From Methylococcales bacterium (GTDB lineage Bacteria > Pseudomonadota > Gammaproteobacteria > Methylococcales > Methylomonadaceae): 33,403 bases of DNA. The stretch is taken from the NCBI GenBank assembly GCA_023144875.1, contig JAGLEW010000007.1, positions 1 through 33,403 on the forward strand, in the 5' to 3' direction. Below, piece after piece: positions 1 to 9,675 of the stretch. Below the pieces are notes generated by a model. That model saw only the letters and a list, made by a program, of their open reading frames with translations, was not told the DNA's origin and did no database searches. The first letter of the stretch is position 1. The number at the start of each line of letters is the position of its first letter. The translations under genes were made by a program, and so were the position numbers.

Positions 1-506
1 ATTTTTTGCAAACGATCCATAAAAGCAAACACATAATCACGGCTGTCTTTATAGCCATTCGACCAATCTTCTAAATAAATATTAACGGTGATATTTTTAC
101 TCAGTGCGTATTCTACGGTTTGAATAACATCCGCTAAATGTTGTTCCAAGGTCTTTTTAAGCTGTTCTCGACAATGTTTTTCACTGCCTTTTGTTAATAA
201 ATTAATGACCTGCCCACCCGTTTCAATAATCCAATCCACGCTACGGCTGTGATCGACAAATCCTAAAACTTCAACACGCCTTTCAAAGCCTTCCGTATTT
301 GCCCATTGGTTAATCTGACTAACCGCGTGTTTTTCTCCTTCTGAAACCCGTGCAGAAGCCACTTCAATACGATCTACTTTCAGTGATTGCAATAAGGCTT
401 TGGCAATATTGACTTTTTCATCAGGTGAATAAGAAACACCTTGGGTTTGTTCACCATCACGAAGGGTGGTATCCATTAACTGGATGTAGTTTGATTGAGT
501 GGGCAT
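1..506 (-). CDS. 2-isopropylmalate / citramalate synthase family protein (C-terminal part outside window)
   Basis: My own translation of the minus strand from the ATG at 506 gives an open frame running off the left edge (about 168 residues visible). Near the N-terminus it carries the DTTLRDGEQ signature (residues 12-20), with the Arg, Asp and Glu typical of the DRE-TIM metallolyase / HMGL-like fold. It is followed by VDRIEVASARVSEGE, typical of LeuA/CimA-type acetyl-CoA-condensing enzymes. The family condenses acetyl-CoA with a 2-oxo acid in leucine or isoleucine synthesis (homocitrate synthases are relatives). The substrate cannot be decided because the specificity and C-terminal regulatory regions are missing. 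It lies 59 bases downstream of the CYTH gene on the same strand. No clear ribosome binding site is visible. Confidence 0.85.
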   Translation of the reverse strand, partial: MPTQSNYIQLMDTTLRDGEQTQGVSYSPDEKVNIAKALLQSLKVDRIEVASARVSEGEKHAVSQINQWANTEGFERRVEVLGFVDHSRSVDWIIETGGQVINLLTKGSEKHCREQLKKTLEQHLADVIQTVEYALSKNITVNIYLEDWSNGYKDSRDYVFAFMDRLQK

Positions 507-565
507 ATTTTTGAAAGAATTCAGAGAAGGGGGAAACGAGTCAAGTTTTACGCTAAATCAACCCT

Positions 566-1036
566 TCAACCCCATGTTGAATACGGTTGTTGACTTAGCA
601 TATTATTATAATACCGAACATCTTCCGTAACTTCCAGCCCTAACCAAGGTGGACGGATAAAATCTTCACCCACTTTTGATAATTCAATTTCAGCTACAAT
701 AAGCCCTTTATTTTCATGGCTAAATTCGTCAACTTCCCATAAATGCTGTTCATAGGGAACAAAATAGCGGGTTTTTTCAATCAAAGGTCGATGGCAAAGG
801 GTTTCAAGTATTGTTATCGCCTCTTCTTTTGGAATTAGGTATTCGTATTCTTGCCGAGAAGTTCCAATGGTTGCCCCTTTAATATTCAACCACGCTTTAT
901 CATCGGTGACTCGTACCCTTACCGAACTTTTTTTATCTGAATTTAAATACCCTTGCTTATAAAGACAGTGGTGAGAAACCTGTCTGCGCCAATCATCGTT
1001 TGCTAATAAAAATTTATGTTCAATTTCAATAGCCAT
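566..1036 (-). CDS. CYTH-domain protein, probable inorganic triphosphatase (TTM family)
   Basis: A 156-residue single-domain protein. It starts MAIEIEHKFLL, a variant of the ExExK opening of CYTH proteins (here EIEHKF). It continues with alternating charged strands: VRVRV near residue 40, WLNIKG near 50, EYEY near 64, EKTRY near 87, WEVDEF near 100 and VAEIELS near 114. These fit the basic and acidic residues that line the triphosphate tunnel. Known members hydrolyse inorganic triphosphate or thiamine triphosphate; a minority are class IV adenylate cyclases. The short length matches bacterial triphosphatases of the Nitrosomonas type. It starts 29 bases after the receiver-kinase gene and is probably co-transcribed with it. 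Family assignment is firm; substrate is inferred. Confidence 0.85.
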   Translation of the reverse strand: MAIEIEHKFLLANDDWRRQVSHHCLYKQGYLNSDKKSSVRVRVTDDKAWLNIKGATIGTSRQEYEYLIPKEEAITILETLCHRPLIEKTRYFVPYEQHLWEVDEFSHENKGLIVAEIELSKVGEDFIRPPWLGLEVTEDVRYYNNMLSQQPYSTWG

Positions 1037-1065
1037 TTAATCCCTCGTTTAACTCACTCAATTTA

Positions 1066-2169
1066 TTAATCATCAAGTGCCATCATCGTTTTCAATTCCA
1101 GTTTTATTTCTGTTCCACATGTTTCTAAGTCTGTCGTTTTTTCTTGAGAGATAATATCAATTTTTCCACCATAGGCCAGCATAAATTTTTTGACTAGGGG
1201 CATTCCAAAGCCTGTTCCTAACTCACCATTGGTGCCTTCTCGTGTGGTTGCTTTTTCGATTTTAAACACATCCTCTTGTAATTTTTTAGGCATTCCAATC
1301 CCAAAATCTTTAACGGATAAATAAACCGTCTCCCCTTGTTTCTGTGCTGAAATAATAATTTTTGCCTCTGAGAATGAAAATTTAATCGCATTTGTTAATA
1401 AGTTATTCATTACAGAATTAATAAACGAAACACTTTCAACAATAACAATCTCATCCTCCTTAATATTTACCACGACTTCAAGATTTTTTTTCTGAATTTT
1501 TTCATGAACAATCAGTAAAGTTTCATTAACCAGTGTTTTTAAATTATGTTCACTTAGATTAATACTTACTTTATTTTCTTCAAGTCTTCGCAGTTGATGC
1601 ACTAAACCAATCACATCCACCGCATTATTAATCGCCATTGACATAACTTCATCTTCTTCTGATAATGGCGCACCTATTTTTTTAATCATCATTAATGATT
1701 GCGCAGCACCCACCGAATTCATTAAATCATGACATAAAATATGTAATAACTCTCGTTGAGAATTGTTTTGCTTTAAGATGGTTTCTCGACTAAATTTTAA
1801 TTCTAAATGCGTTTTTACTCGCAATATGACCTCGGTGGCCTTAAACGGTTTCGTGATGTAATCAACCGCGCCTAATTCAAACCCTTTAATAACCGCATCC
1901 GATTCAGTATTGGCTGATAAAAAAATAATAGGAATATGTTTGGTTTTTTCCAGCGTTTTTAGTTGTTCACACGTTTCAAAACCATCCATCACTGGCATAT
2001 TTATATCCAATAAAATAAGATCAGGGGGAATGGCTTGCGCGGCTAATAATGCCAGCTTTCCACTGGTAACAGGGCGGACATAATAATTATTATCCCTCAT
2101 TAATTCGGCCAGTAATTTTAGATTTTGAGGTAAATCATCTACAATCAATATATTGGCTTTACTCGACAT
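1066..2169 (-). CDS. Receiver-histidine kinase protein (REC-HisKA-like-HATPase), cytoplasmic
   Basis: No membrane segment is visible. Numbered from a TTG at 2181, an N-terminal receiver domain (about residues 9-125) has the acidic pair D15/D16, phospho-acceptor D59 in LLDINMP and the conserved K111. It is followed by a dimerisation helix with H151 in the sequence LCHDL, an atypical H-box, then an HATPase domain with N-box, DFGIGMP and GTGFGMPLVKK. Such proteins receive phosphate or pass it on inside the cell. The frame opens with TTG at 2181, overlapping the upstream kinase stop, but I chose the ATG at 2169 (367 residues) because GAG lies seven bases before it. It is tightly coupled to the hybrid kinase upstream, so the two probably act in one relay. 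Confidence 0.88.
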   Translation of the reverse strand: MSSKANILIVDDLPQNLKLLAELMRDNNYYVRPVTSGKLALLAAQAIPPDLILLDINMPVMDGFETCEQLKTLEKTKHIPIIFLSANTESDAVIKGFELGAVDYITKPFKATEVILRVKTHLELKFSRETILKQNNSQRELLHILCHDLMNSVGAAQSLMMIKKIGAPLSEEDEVMSMAINNAVDVIGLVHQLRRLEENKVSINLSEHNLKTLVNETLLIVHEKIQKKNLEVVVNIKEDEIVIVESVSFINSVMNNLLTNAIKFSFSEAKIIISAQKQGETVYLSVKDFGIGMPKKLQEDVFKIEKATTREGTNGELGTGFGMPLVKKFMLAYGGKIDIISQEKTTDLETCGTEIKLELKTMMALDD

Positions 2170-2173
2170 CGTT

Positions 2174-5100
2174 TTACTCAAATAAGGTTAATAATTGTTC
2201 ATATTGAAAATCATCAATATGATGTTGAATGGTGTCAGCAAGGACTTTATTTTCAGCGGCAATTAGTGGTTGTAAGTCTTCAACCGTCACTAAATCTACT
2301 TGTTCAATCGCTTGCTTCAAGTTTAGGCGTAATTCATCGGGCAGCATTACTAATAATGCTTTTAACTCCGCTATTTCTGGCGTTTTTTCAGGTTCTAAAT
2401 CGGATGTTTCCCCCATTTCATAGGGCAAAAATTTTGTGAGCTTAGTAATTAACTCATGCCGATTGACAGGTTTTCTCAGATAGCCATCGCACAATTCACT
2501 AATAACTACCTCATCTTCATTCAGCGCAAAGGCTGTCACCGCTATAATAGGAATTTTTCGGGTCAAGGGTAGCGTTTTTAATTTTTCGGCGGCCTCATAG
2601 CCACTCATCACTGGCATTTTCATATCCAATAAAATTAAATCAGGTAAAATCTCTTGCGCTTTTTCAAACGCTTGCAAACCATTACAGGCAAAACTTAATT
2701 TAAAGTCCCAATCCGATAGATAGGTTTCTAAAATTTCACGATTATAATCAACATCATCGACCACTAGAATAGTTGAAGGGTGAAAAATAAGCGCATCAAA
2801 ATCAAGGTCACTGCCCACGTTAGATAATTGTTGTTCTTGTGCGGAAATTATTTCTAAATCAGGAATAAATAAATGAAAGGAGGTTCCCTTGTTTTCTTGG
2901 CTTTCCAGATGAATATCCCCTTTCATCAAGGTTATAATTTTCATGGTAATAGCAAGCCCTAGCCCTGTTCCACCATATAAGGCCTCTTTTTGCCCTTGCA
3001 CCTGTTCAAATGAATGGAAAATTTTCTCTTGCTGATCTTTACGAATCCCAATACCCGTATCAGAGACAACAATGACTAAATCAACCCGACTGTTCTGAGC
3101 TTCTTGTGACGCTTCAGAGGTAATGGTCAGTTTAATCCCCCCTTGATGGGTAAATTTAATCGCATTTCCCACTAAATTTATCAATACCTGCCGAATTCTT
3201 GCCTCATCTAAGACGATTATTTCAGGTAATTGTTTATCCAGCGCATATTGAAACGTGAGTCCTTTTTCGCGTATTTTTGCTGAAAAAAGTCCTTCTATTT
3301 CCACGCATAAAGTACGCATAGACACCGAATCGTATTGTAGTTGCATTTTTCCCGATTCAATGCGAGAAAGGTCTAAAATATCATTAATCAAACGTAATAA
3401 CGCTTGACCTGAGGTGTTAATGGTTTCAAGATAATGTACTTTTTTGGTGTCTTTTTCTAGACGCATTAAAATTTCAGTAAAGCCTAAAATAGCATTCATA
3501 GGCGTGCGAATTTCATGGCTCATATTCGCTAAAAATTCGGACTTAGCATGATTAGCCGTTTCCGCTCGATGCTGTGCTTCGACTAACGCTTCTTCATTTT
3601 GCTTACGTACCGTAATATCATGTGTTGTTCCTAGAACCCCAATAAGCATTCCATATTCATCTTTCACCACCGAACAGGTCATTTCATAGCGCAGTTTTTT
3701 CTTATTCTTATCAACCCGAACAATTTCACTGGTAAATGTTTGATTATTTTTGAGGGTCTTTTTATCTTGCTTACGAAAAAATTCAGCCTCTTCTGGTTCA
3801 AAAAAATCAAAATCACTGCAGCCAATAATATCTTTTGAACGACGATTTACAAAAATCTCTACCGCAGGGTTACACGCCAAATAAATCCCATTAACATCTT
3901 TAAGCCACATCAAATCAGGAATGTTTTGTAAAATAGTCTTTTTCAGTGCCTCACTTTGAGAGAGTTCTTCTTTCGCTTTTCGATGTTCATTAATATCAGA
4001 ATGCGTACCGACAATTCGTAAAGGACGATTTTTTTCATCAAAATCAACGATTTTACCACGTGATCGAATCCATAAATACACCCCCGTCTTGCATAAAAAT
4101 CGAAACTCAACATCATAAATAAGTGTTTTTCTGGCAACAAATGCATCCATTATTTTTTTAATGGGCGTGAAGTCATCAGGGTGCACTCGTTTTTTCCATT
4201 CTTCGTAAACAGCAGGGTATTCATCAGGCTCGTAACCCGCCATCGTATAATAACGTGCATCTAACAAAATACGTCCTTCGGCTAAATTCCAATCCCAAAT
4301 ACCATCATTCGCAACAGACATGGCTAATTCAAAACGTTTTTCGCTGTCTTTAAACGCTTTTTCAGTATCTTTATGGTGTGTTAAATCATGACAGACGGCA
4401 TACAGAATACTTTTATCTTGATAAGGAATCCGAGTCAAACAAATTTTAGTTGGAAATTCTTCACCATCAGCACGTGTATGCAACCACTCAAAGGTATTTG
4501 AGCCTGTTTCATAAGCGATTGCCATCATTTTAAGCAATTTCTCAGTCGATGAGATGCCATCTAACTGGCTTTCTGGGGATAATTTAGAGGGGTGTATTTT
4601 AATAAAATCGGCTTTAGAATGATATTGATACATTTCAAGCGCGGATAAATTACAATCAATGACGCGCTTTTCATTAATTAATAAAATTGCATTGGTATTA
4701 TTTTCAAAAATAATTTTATACTTTTCTTCGCTCTCTTTAAGTTGTTTAACTTGTCGAGCAATTTTAATACGAACAATTAAAAATGAAATAATAGATAAGC
4801 CAATCATAAGGATAATAAGCGCAATCATTCCAGCAAATAAATACCGTCCCATTTCGTTGTAATAATCAACTTTTTTCTGTGTTCGTTGCTGAAGCATGGT
4901 AAAAAAATCATCAATATAAATTGACATTTTCACCTTATTAATCAGATAATTTTGGTCAAACATTATTTGATTAGCTAACGCTGAATCTGGGTATCTTTGT
5001 TGCGTAAACTCGCCAGCTCTATCTTCAAATATGCCTTCCATTGCATAAAAAGCTTTTGTTTCTGTCTTTGATAAATAATCAGAACTTGTTTCTATTTGTA

Positions 5101-5434
5101 CCAGCTTATTCCGTTCTAACTCAGTAAAAACTATCGTTTCTATTTTATTACGCAACACAATCGAAATTTTATTACCAAAACGATTTTCTAATAATGTATC
5201 ATATTTTTTTTTCCAAATTTGATTACCCGTTGTGATGTAGGTTCGACAATAACGGGTTAAATCATTGCTGGTCTGTTGTAATTCTTTAGCCACCAGTAAT
5301 GACTGAAACCGCATGTCATAACTTTGTCTAAAGTCTTGATAGTTTGAAAACATCCAGCAAATAGCCAGCAGTAAAACAACCAAAACAGCGATGCTTACAC
5401 CTGATAAGACGGTGAATAGTTTTTTTAAATTCAT
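2174..5434 (-). CDS. Membrane hybrid histidine kinase with three PAS domains
   Basis: 1086 residues. A transmembrane helix (about 10-30), a roughly 165-residue helical periplasmic sensor region and a second helix (about 198-223) are followed by three PAS domains (about 235-355, 365-485 and 495-610). The second PAS is of the PAS_3/PAC type (WIRSRG, GTHSDINEH). Next come HisKA with H640 in MSHEIRTPMNAILGF, an HATPase domain with SDTGIGI and GGTGLGLAI, and a receiver domain with acceptor D937. The last 65 residues form a helical tail ending FQYEQLLTLFE. The tail resembles that of the neighbouring hybrid kinase, so the two are paralogues. It lies 59 bases after that kinase and its stop nearly touches the next start. 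The signal sensed is unknown. Confidence 0.93.
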   Translation of the reverse strand: MNLKKLFTVLSGVSIAVLVVLLLAICWMFSNYQDFRQSYDMRFQSLLVAKELQQTSNDLTRYCRTYITTGNQIWKKKYDTLLENRFGNKISIVLRNKIETIVFTELERNKLVQIETSSDYLSKTETKAFYAMEGIFEDRAGEFTQQRYPDSALANQIMFDQNYLINKVKMSIYIDDFFTMLQQRTQKKVDYYNEMGRYLFAGMIALIILMIGLSIISFLIVRIKIARQVKQLKESEEKYKIIFENNTNAILLINEKRVIDCNLSALEMYQYHSKADFIKIHPSKLSPESQLDGISSTEKLLKMMAIAYETGSNTFEWLHTRADGEEFPTKICLTRIPYQDKSILYAVCHDLTHHKDTEKAFKDSEKRFELAMSVANDGIWDWNLAEGRILLDARYYTMAGYEPDEYPAVYEEWKKRVHPDDFTPIKKIMDAFVARKTLIYDVEFRFLCKTGVYLWIRSRGKIVDFDEKNRPLRIVGTHSDINEHRKAKEELSQSEALKKTILQNIPDLMWLKDVNGIYLACNPAVEIFVNRRSKDIIGCSDFDFFEPEEAEFFRKQDKKTLKNNQTFTSEIVRVDKNKKKLRYEMTCSVVKDEYGMLIGVLGTTHDITVRKQNEEALVEAQHRAETANHAKSEFLANMSHEIRTPMNAILGFTEILMRLEKDTKKVHYLETINTSGQALLRLINDILDLSRIESGKMQLQYDSVSMRTLCVEIEGLFSAKIREKGLTFQYALDKQLPEIIVLDEARIRQVLINLVGNAIKFTHQGGIKLTITSEASQEAQNSRVDLVIVVSDTGIGIRKDQQEKIFHSFEQVQGQKEALYGGTGLGLAITMKIITLMKGDIHLESQENKGTSFHLFIPDLEIISAQEQQLSNVGSDLDFDALIFHPSTILVVDDVDYNREILETYLSDWDFKLSFACNGLQAFEKAQEILPDLILLDMKMPVMSGYEAAEKLKTLPLTRKIPIIAVTAFALNEDEVVISELCDGYLRKPVNRHELITKLTKFLPYEMGETSDLEPEKTPEIAELKALLVMLPDELRLNLKQAIEQVDLVTVEDLQPLIAAENKVLADTIQHHIDDFQYEQLLTLFE

Positions 5435-5493
5435 TTATTTACCTTAAAAAAAACCTGTAAAGCGTTTTTTATCATTCGTATTTTCAGGTAAAA

Positions 5494-8400
5494 TTATTGA
5501 AACAATGACAATAAAAATTCATATTCAAAATCATCAATTTGTTTTTGTATGGCTTCAGCTAACACGGTATCTTCAAGGCGTATTTTTTCAACCACTTTTT
5601 CGACTTGATCAATATCGACAATTTCTATGGCTTGCTGTAATGTCTTTTTCAGCTCAGAGGACAGTTCATTCAATGACTCTGGCGTTAGAATGTATTCTTC
5701 ATCCACCTCCTCTTCGGTCTCACAAATACAGTTTACCCCTAAATATTTTTGCAATGCGATAAAAATATCCATGTGCTTGAATGGTTTGGCGATAAAATCA
5801 TCGCACCCTGATTCTAAAATTTCCGCCTTTTTATCTTCAAACACCGATGCCGTTACTGCAACAATAAATGTTTCAGCCGAAATTTCTTTAATTTTAATAC
5901 TGGCTTCATGCCCATCCATCACGGGCATTCTAATGTCCATTAAAACCATGTCAACTTTCCATTGCCGACAAATATCCACCGCAATTTTTCCATTTTCAGC
6001 TTCTTTTAAATTAAAGCCAAAGGGTTGTAACAGCTCCATTAAGATAAGGCGGTTAAGTGCATCATCATCCACAATTAAAATATTATAATCACTTTGGTTT
6101 GGCTCTAAAGAAACAATCTTAGGTTCTTCTAAATAACGTTCTTGTGTTTTTTCCGCCTTACCCACTAGGATAGTAAATTTAAAGGTAGAACCTTTATTTT
6201 CTACACTTGATACAGAAATATCCCCCCCCATTAATTGAACAAATTCTCGACTAATTGCCAAGCCTAAGCCCGCCCCTTCGGATGATTTTAAACCACAACT
6301 GGTTTGGACAAAATTTTGAAAAACAGCCTCAAGTTCATTTTCAGCAATACCACAGCCTGTATCTTCGACCTCAAAAACTAACGTAACATTATTATCAGCG
6401 GCCAAAGAATAGGAGCTAAGTCGAATAGTAATTCCCCCTTTGTTGGTGAATTTAATCGCATTATTAATAAGATTTACTAAAATTTGACGTAATTTTGTTT
6501 TATCCGTATGAATTTGATGAGGAATATCTCCTTGATACTCTACGTCTAACGATAATTTATTTTTAGCCAGCTTCTCTTGAAATAACGGCTCTAACTCATC
6601 TAATAGTTCAAATAAATCAAAATCTGTTTTTTGAAATTCAATCTTACCCGCTTCAATTTTAGAAATATTCAACACATCATTAATCAAACTTAATAAATGA
6701 TCGCCACTACTATTAATAATTTTTAAATTTTCACGTTGTTTTGGGGTTAAATTTTCCCCGTTTGCCATGATTTGGGAAAAACCTAAGATCGCATTTAATG
6801 GGGTACGTAATTCATGACTCATATTGGCAACAAATTGGCTTTTTGCCAAACTCGCTTGCTCTGCCGCCTCTTTTGCATCTTTTAACAAGGCTTCGGTCTT
6901 TTTGCGTTCCGTTATATCTTGAATAATTCCAACAAAAACCGCTGAATGTTCAGTTTCAACCAATTGTAAGCGTACCTCAATAGGATAAATAGAACCGTCT
7001 TTTCGTTTATGGCGGGTTTGAAATAAAACGTAAGGTAATTTACGTTCACGCAAGGGTTTAATCAGGTTTAAAAAATATTCAGGGTCATAATCAGGCTTGA
7101 TATCAACAGTCGTTAATTTTTTAAGCTCTTCCATTGAATAACCTAAATTATGTCGTGCGCCCTTATTGACCTGTGTCAATAATAATGTTTTGGGATCAAA
7201 CATATAAATTTCATTCCATGACTCTTCAAGCACCTGACCTAAGCGTGTGTTTTTTTCTTCCGCTTCCTTATATTTAGTAATATCTTCTTTAATGGCCACA
7301 TAGTTATTAACGATATTATTTTCATCTCTAATCGGCGCGATAAGCGTTTTTTCCCAATGGGTTTCACCATTTTTACGCTGGTTAATAAACTCACCATGCC
7401 ATGTTTCTTCGCGCAACAACGTATCCCATAAATTTTCAATCGTGGCTTTAGGGGTTAAGCTTGATTTTAATATTTGAGGATTTTTGCCTAAAATTTCTTC
7501 TGAACTATAGCCTGTAACCTCCGTAAAACGCGGGTTAACATATTCAATTTTAGCATCTAAGTCCGTGATCATAATACTGTTAGGGCTTTGATCAATCACT
7601 ACCGATAGTTTTTGTAATTCTTGACCGCGTAACGTAAGCTGTTCGTTTAAGCGATCTTTTATTTTTGCATCTATTCTTTCTTTGTGTATCTTTCTTCCAA
7701 TTCGAAGACTTAAAGCGATGGCGATCAACGTTGAGAGTACCGTGATGCTCATGGCTAATAATAAAATTCGCCGCAATTTAATGTAATGAAGCATCACTTC
7801 ATCTTGGTCAATTTTTGTTGTTAACCCAATCCCTAAGGCATTATTCCACATCCATACACCATAAACAGGCACGCCTCGATAATCACCGTAACCATGCTTA
7901 TCAACCACCATTTTTTCCCTTTTTTCAACAGGAATAGCTAGCGTGCTTTGCTGACTTAAATTAATAAGATCTTGTGCAACCCGAGTAAAGGCACGTTCTG
8001 CCAAAGGTATGCTCGGCTCTTCACCCGTCAATAAATTAACTTCTGGATCGCGTAATTCGACTTGGGTTGTTTGGGAATAACTGGATAAAAGACCTAACTG
8101 AGATAAGTTATCTCGTGAGCGACTGGTGCTGAACATTCCGCCTGTCTCATCAATCAAATATGTCTCACCAGAGCTTCCAACAGATCCTTGCTGAATGGTT
8201 TTAAAAAACACATTATCGGGCAATAGTCGCAAGGTTAAAATAGCAATAACATCATTACTATCATTGATGATAGGGGTCGCAAAAAATAAAACTTTAGGGT
8301 GTTCGTCGGTATGTCCTTGCTCAAGAATAACATCCGATATTAAGGGCGAGATAAATACTGTTTCGCCCTGTAAAACACGTTGCATTAAATCCTGTTTTTT

Positions 8401-8880
8401 AACGCCAATAAAACTATTTTTTCCAATTGTTTCATTACGTTCTGAAGCTAAGGAAATATTACGTGGGGAAATAATAAAAAAACCAACATTAGGATGTTTT
8501 TGTTTATATTTAGCAAAAAACTCACGCACTTGCCTGAGAGAATCAAGCTTTTTAAGATCGGTCATCGGTCTTTTAGCGAGGTAAAGCAAATCTTCAGTGA
8601 TTCTAACTAATTTTCTATTTCGCCCTAGGGGTTTAATCGCACTTTTATGTTGCTTTATAACAAAGTTGACTCGATCATGTGTGGCATTAAGTGCTATTTT
8701 AAGACTTTCTCGAACATCGGTCAGTGTTTGTGCTCTATTTTCAGCTAAGGTATTAAAAATTTGATACGCTGAAAAGCTCATTAAAAAGACTAATAACAAC
8801 ACCATAAAGGCTTGAAATAGCCAAGAAAATAGGGTTCTTTTAAGCGGCAGGCGTTGAGATTTTGATAACGAATCAGTCAT
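5494..8880 (-). CDS. Membrane hybrid histidine kinase with Cache-type sensor and two PAS domains
   Basis: About 1128 residues from the ATG at 8880; a TTG at 8892 would add four. Numbered from that TTG, helix 1 spans about 23-46. A large periplasmic sensor follows (about 50-365), with GSSGETYLIDETG and a YGDYRGVPVYG segment typical of double-Cache domains. Helix 2 is at about 374-396. PAS domains lie at about 426-540 and 550-665, then HisKA with H693 in MSHELRTPLNAILGF, HATPase with EDTGCGI and GAGLGLAI, and a receiver with acceptor D986 in LMDIRMP. The C-terminal tail ends DDFEYEFLLSLFQ and matches the downstream kinase. It is the first gene of the kinase cluster. The ligand is unknown; Cache domains usually bind small extracellular metabolites. 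Confidence 0.93.
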   Translation of the reverse strand: MTDSLSKSQRLPLKRTLFSWLFQAFMVLLLVFLMSFSAYQIFNTLAENRAQTLTDVRESLKIALNATHDRVNFVIKQHKSAIKPLGRNRKLVRITEDLLYLAKRPMTDLKKLDSLRQVREFFAKYKQKHPNVGFFIISPRNISLASERNETIGKNSFIGVKKQDLMQRVLQGETVFISPLISDVILEQGHTDEHPKVLFFATPIINDSNDVIAILTLRLLPDNVFFKTIQQGSVGSSGETYLIDETGGMFSTSRSRDNLSQLGLLSSYSQTTQVELRDPEVNLLTGEEPSIPLAERAFTRVAQDLINLSQQSTLAIPVEKREKMVVDKHGYGDYRGVPVYGVWMWNNALGIGLTTKIDQDEVMLHYIKLRRILLLAMSITVLSTLIAIALSLRIGRKIHKERIDAKIKDRLNEQLTLRGQELQKLSVVIDQSPNSIMITDLDAKIEYVNPRFTEVTGYSSEEILGKNPQILKSSLTPKATIENLWDTLLREETWHGEFINQRKNGETHWEKTLIAPIRDENNIVNNYVAIKEDITKYKEAEEKNTRLGQVLEESWNEIYMFDPKTLLLTQVNKGARHNLGYSMEELKKLTTVDIKPDYDPEYFLNLIKPLRERKLPYVLFQTRHKRKDGSIYPIEVRLQLVETEHSAVFVGIIQDITERKKTEALLKDAKEAAEQASLAKSQFVANMSHELRTPLNAILGFSQIMANGENLTPKQRENLKIINSSGDHLLSLINDVLNISKIEAGKIEFQKTDFDLFELLDELEPLFQEKLAKNKLSLDVEYQGDIPHQIHTDKTKLRQILVNLINNAIKFTNKGGITIRLSSYSLAADNNVTLVFEVEDTGCGIAENELEAVFQNFVQTSCGLKSSEGAGLGLAISREFVQLMGGDISVSSVENKGSTFKFTILVGKAEKTQERYLEEPKIVSLEPNQSDYNILIVDDDALNRLILMELLQPFGFNLKEAENGKIAVDICRQWKVDMVLMDIRMPVMDGHEASIKIKEISAETFIVAVTASVFEDKKAEILESGCDDFIAKPFKHMDIFIALQKYLGVNCICETEEEVDEEYILTPESLNELSSELKKTLQQAIEIVDIDQVEKVVEKIRLEDTVLAEAIQKQIDDFEYEFLLSLFQ

Positions 8881-8986
8881 TATATGTGCCAAAAATGCTA
8901 TTGATCTACAGGATTTAAAAAAATTACATCTTTAAGTTTAGTAATGAATCTTATCTTTTGAATGAATTTTATAACAAAGTCTAAAC

Positions 8987-9412
8987 TTATTTATCAGCCT
9001 CTTTCTCAAAGACTACGTAGGTTTTTGATAAATGGTCATGCAAGGTATAATCATTTTTATCAAATAATACCCATACAAACCCCAGCCCTAATATGCTCCA
9101 CGAGAATAGAGCACTGACAAAACGCATCAATGCATGCTTCCATGTAAGCCTTTGACCATCCATTGTTTTAAGACGCAGTTTCCATGTTTTAAGCCCTGCG
9201 GTTTGGCCATCACGGGTCCAGAACCACCCAAAAAATAGGAAACTCACGAGTAAATAGTAAGGAATAAGAAGTATTTTTGCGGTCACCGCCTCGCCATTAT
9301 TAAAAAGTAATAGGCAGGCAGTGGCAAAAAATAAAACCGCGAGTAACAGTAAGGTATCGTAGAAAATCGCGCCAAATCGCCGAAAAAATCCTACTTTTGA
9401 TGATTCAATAAT
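8987..9412 (-). CDS. RDD family membrane protein, start codon unclear
   Basis: The first obvious start, GTG at 9286, gives only 99 residues and loses part of the family. In the same frame upstream I read ESSKVGFFRRFGAIFYD, then a hydrophobic helix (LLLLAVLFFATACLLLF) and NNGEA. This is exactly the RDD-family beginning, with the Arg and Asp that name it. Downstream are GWFWTRDGQTAGLKTW, a second and third helix, and the HDHLSKTYVV ending usual for the family. The open frame reaches back to 9427, where it is closed by TAA, and contains no ATG, GTG or TTG before 9286. ATT codons at 9412 and 9409 are the only near-start codons. A T6A6 run lies at 9424-9435. The function of small RDD proteins is poorly known. 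Confidence 0.7.
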   Translation of the reverse strand: MIESSKVGFFRRFGAIFYDTLLLLAVLFFATACLLLFNNGEAVTAKILLIPYYLLVSFLFFGWFWTRDGQTAGLKTWKLRLKTMDGQRLTWKHALMRFVSALFSWSILGLGFVWVLFDKNDYTLHDHLSKTYVVFEKEADK

Positions 9413-9446
9413 GGTGGGTTCAGTTTTTTAAAAAAGACAAAGAGGA

Positions 9447-9626
9447 TTAAAGTTTAAATAAGGCAAGTTTTTGACCGTAATACATAAACATAGCACCAAG
9501 CCCTCCCATCATCAGTAACGAAAATAGAAACGGGGGTTTATGCAGTAATAACACCGCTAAATCTATTAAAAAAAGACTGGTTAAAACAGGCGTGTCAATT
9601 AAGGTATCAAGAATTTTTTTAAACAT
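9447..9626 (-). CDS. Small hydrophobic membrane protein of unknown function
   Basis: 59 residues from the ATG at 9626, which has GGAG six bases upstream. The in-frame ATG at 9632 abuts that GGAG, and a TTG at 9638 overlaps its first base, so both are less likely. A short basic N-terminus (MFKK) is followed by two hydrophobic stretches: about residues 14-28, and about 33-50, which is rich in Met, Gly and Leu. It ends in a short basic tail. I do not recognise the family. It lies immediately upstream of the RDD frame on the same strand and the two are probably co-transcribed. Confidence 0.6.
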   Translation of the reverse strand: MFKKILDTLIDTPVLTSLFLIDLAVLLLHKPPFLFSLLMMGGLGAMFMYYGQKLALFKL

Positions 9627-9675
9627 AGACATCTCCAATCATTATGCTTTAATTTTTAAGAAGTTAGGCAAGAAT

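Noticed and set aside
5505..6088. Plus-strand frames opposite the hybrid kinase receiver
   Set aside because: They lie inside a gene with a full set of conserved domains and have no recognisable protein features.
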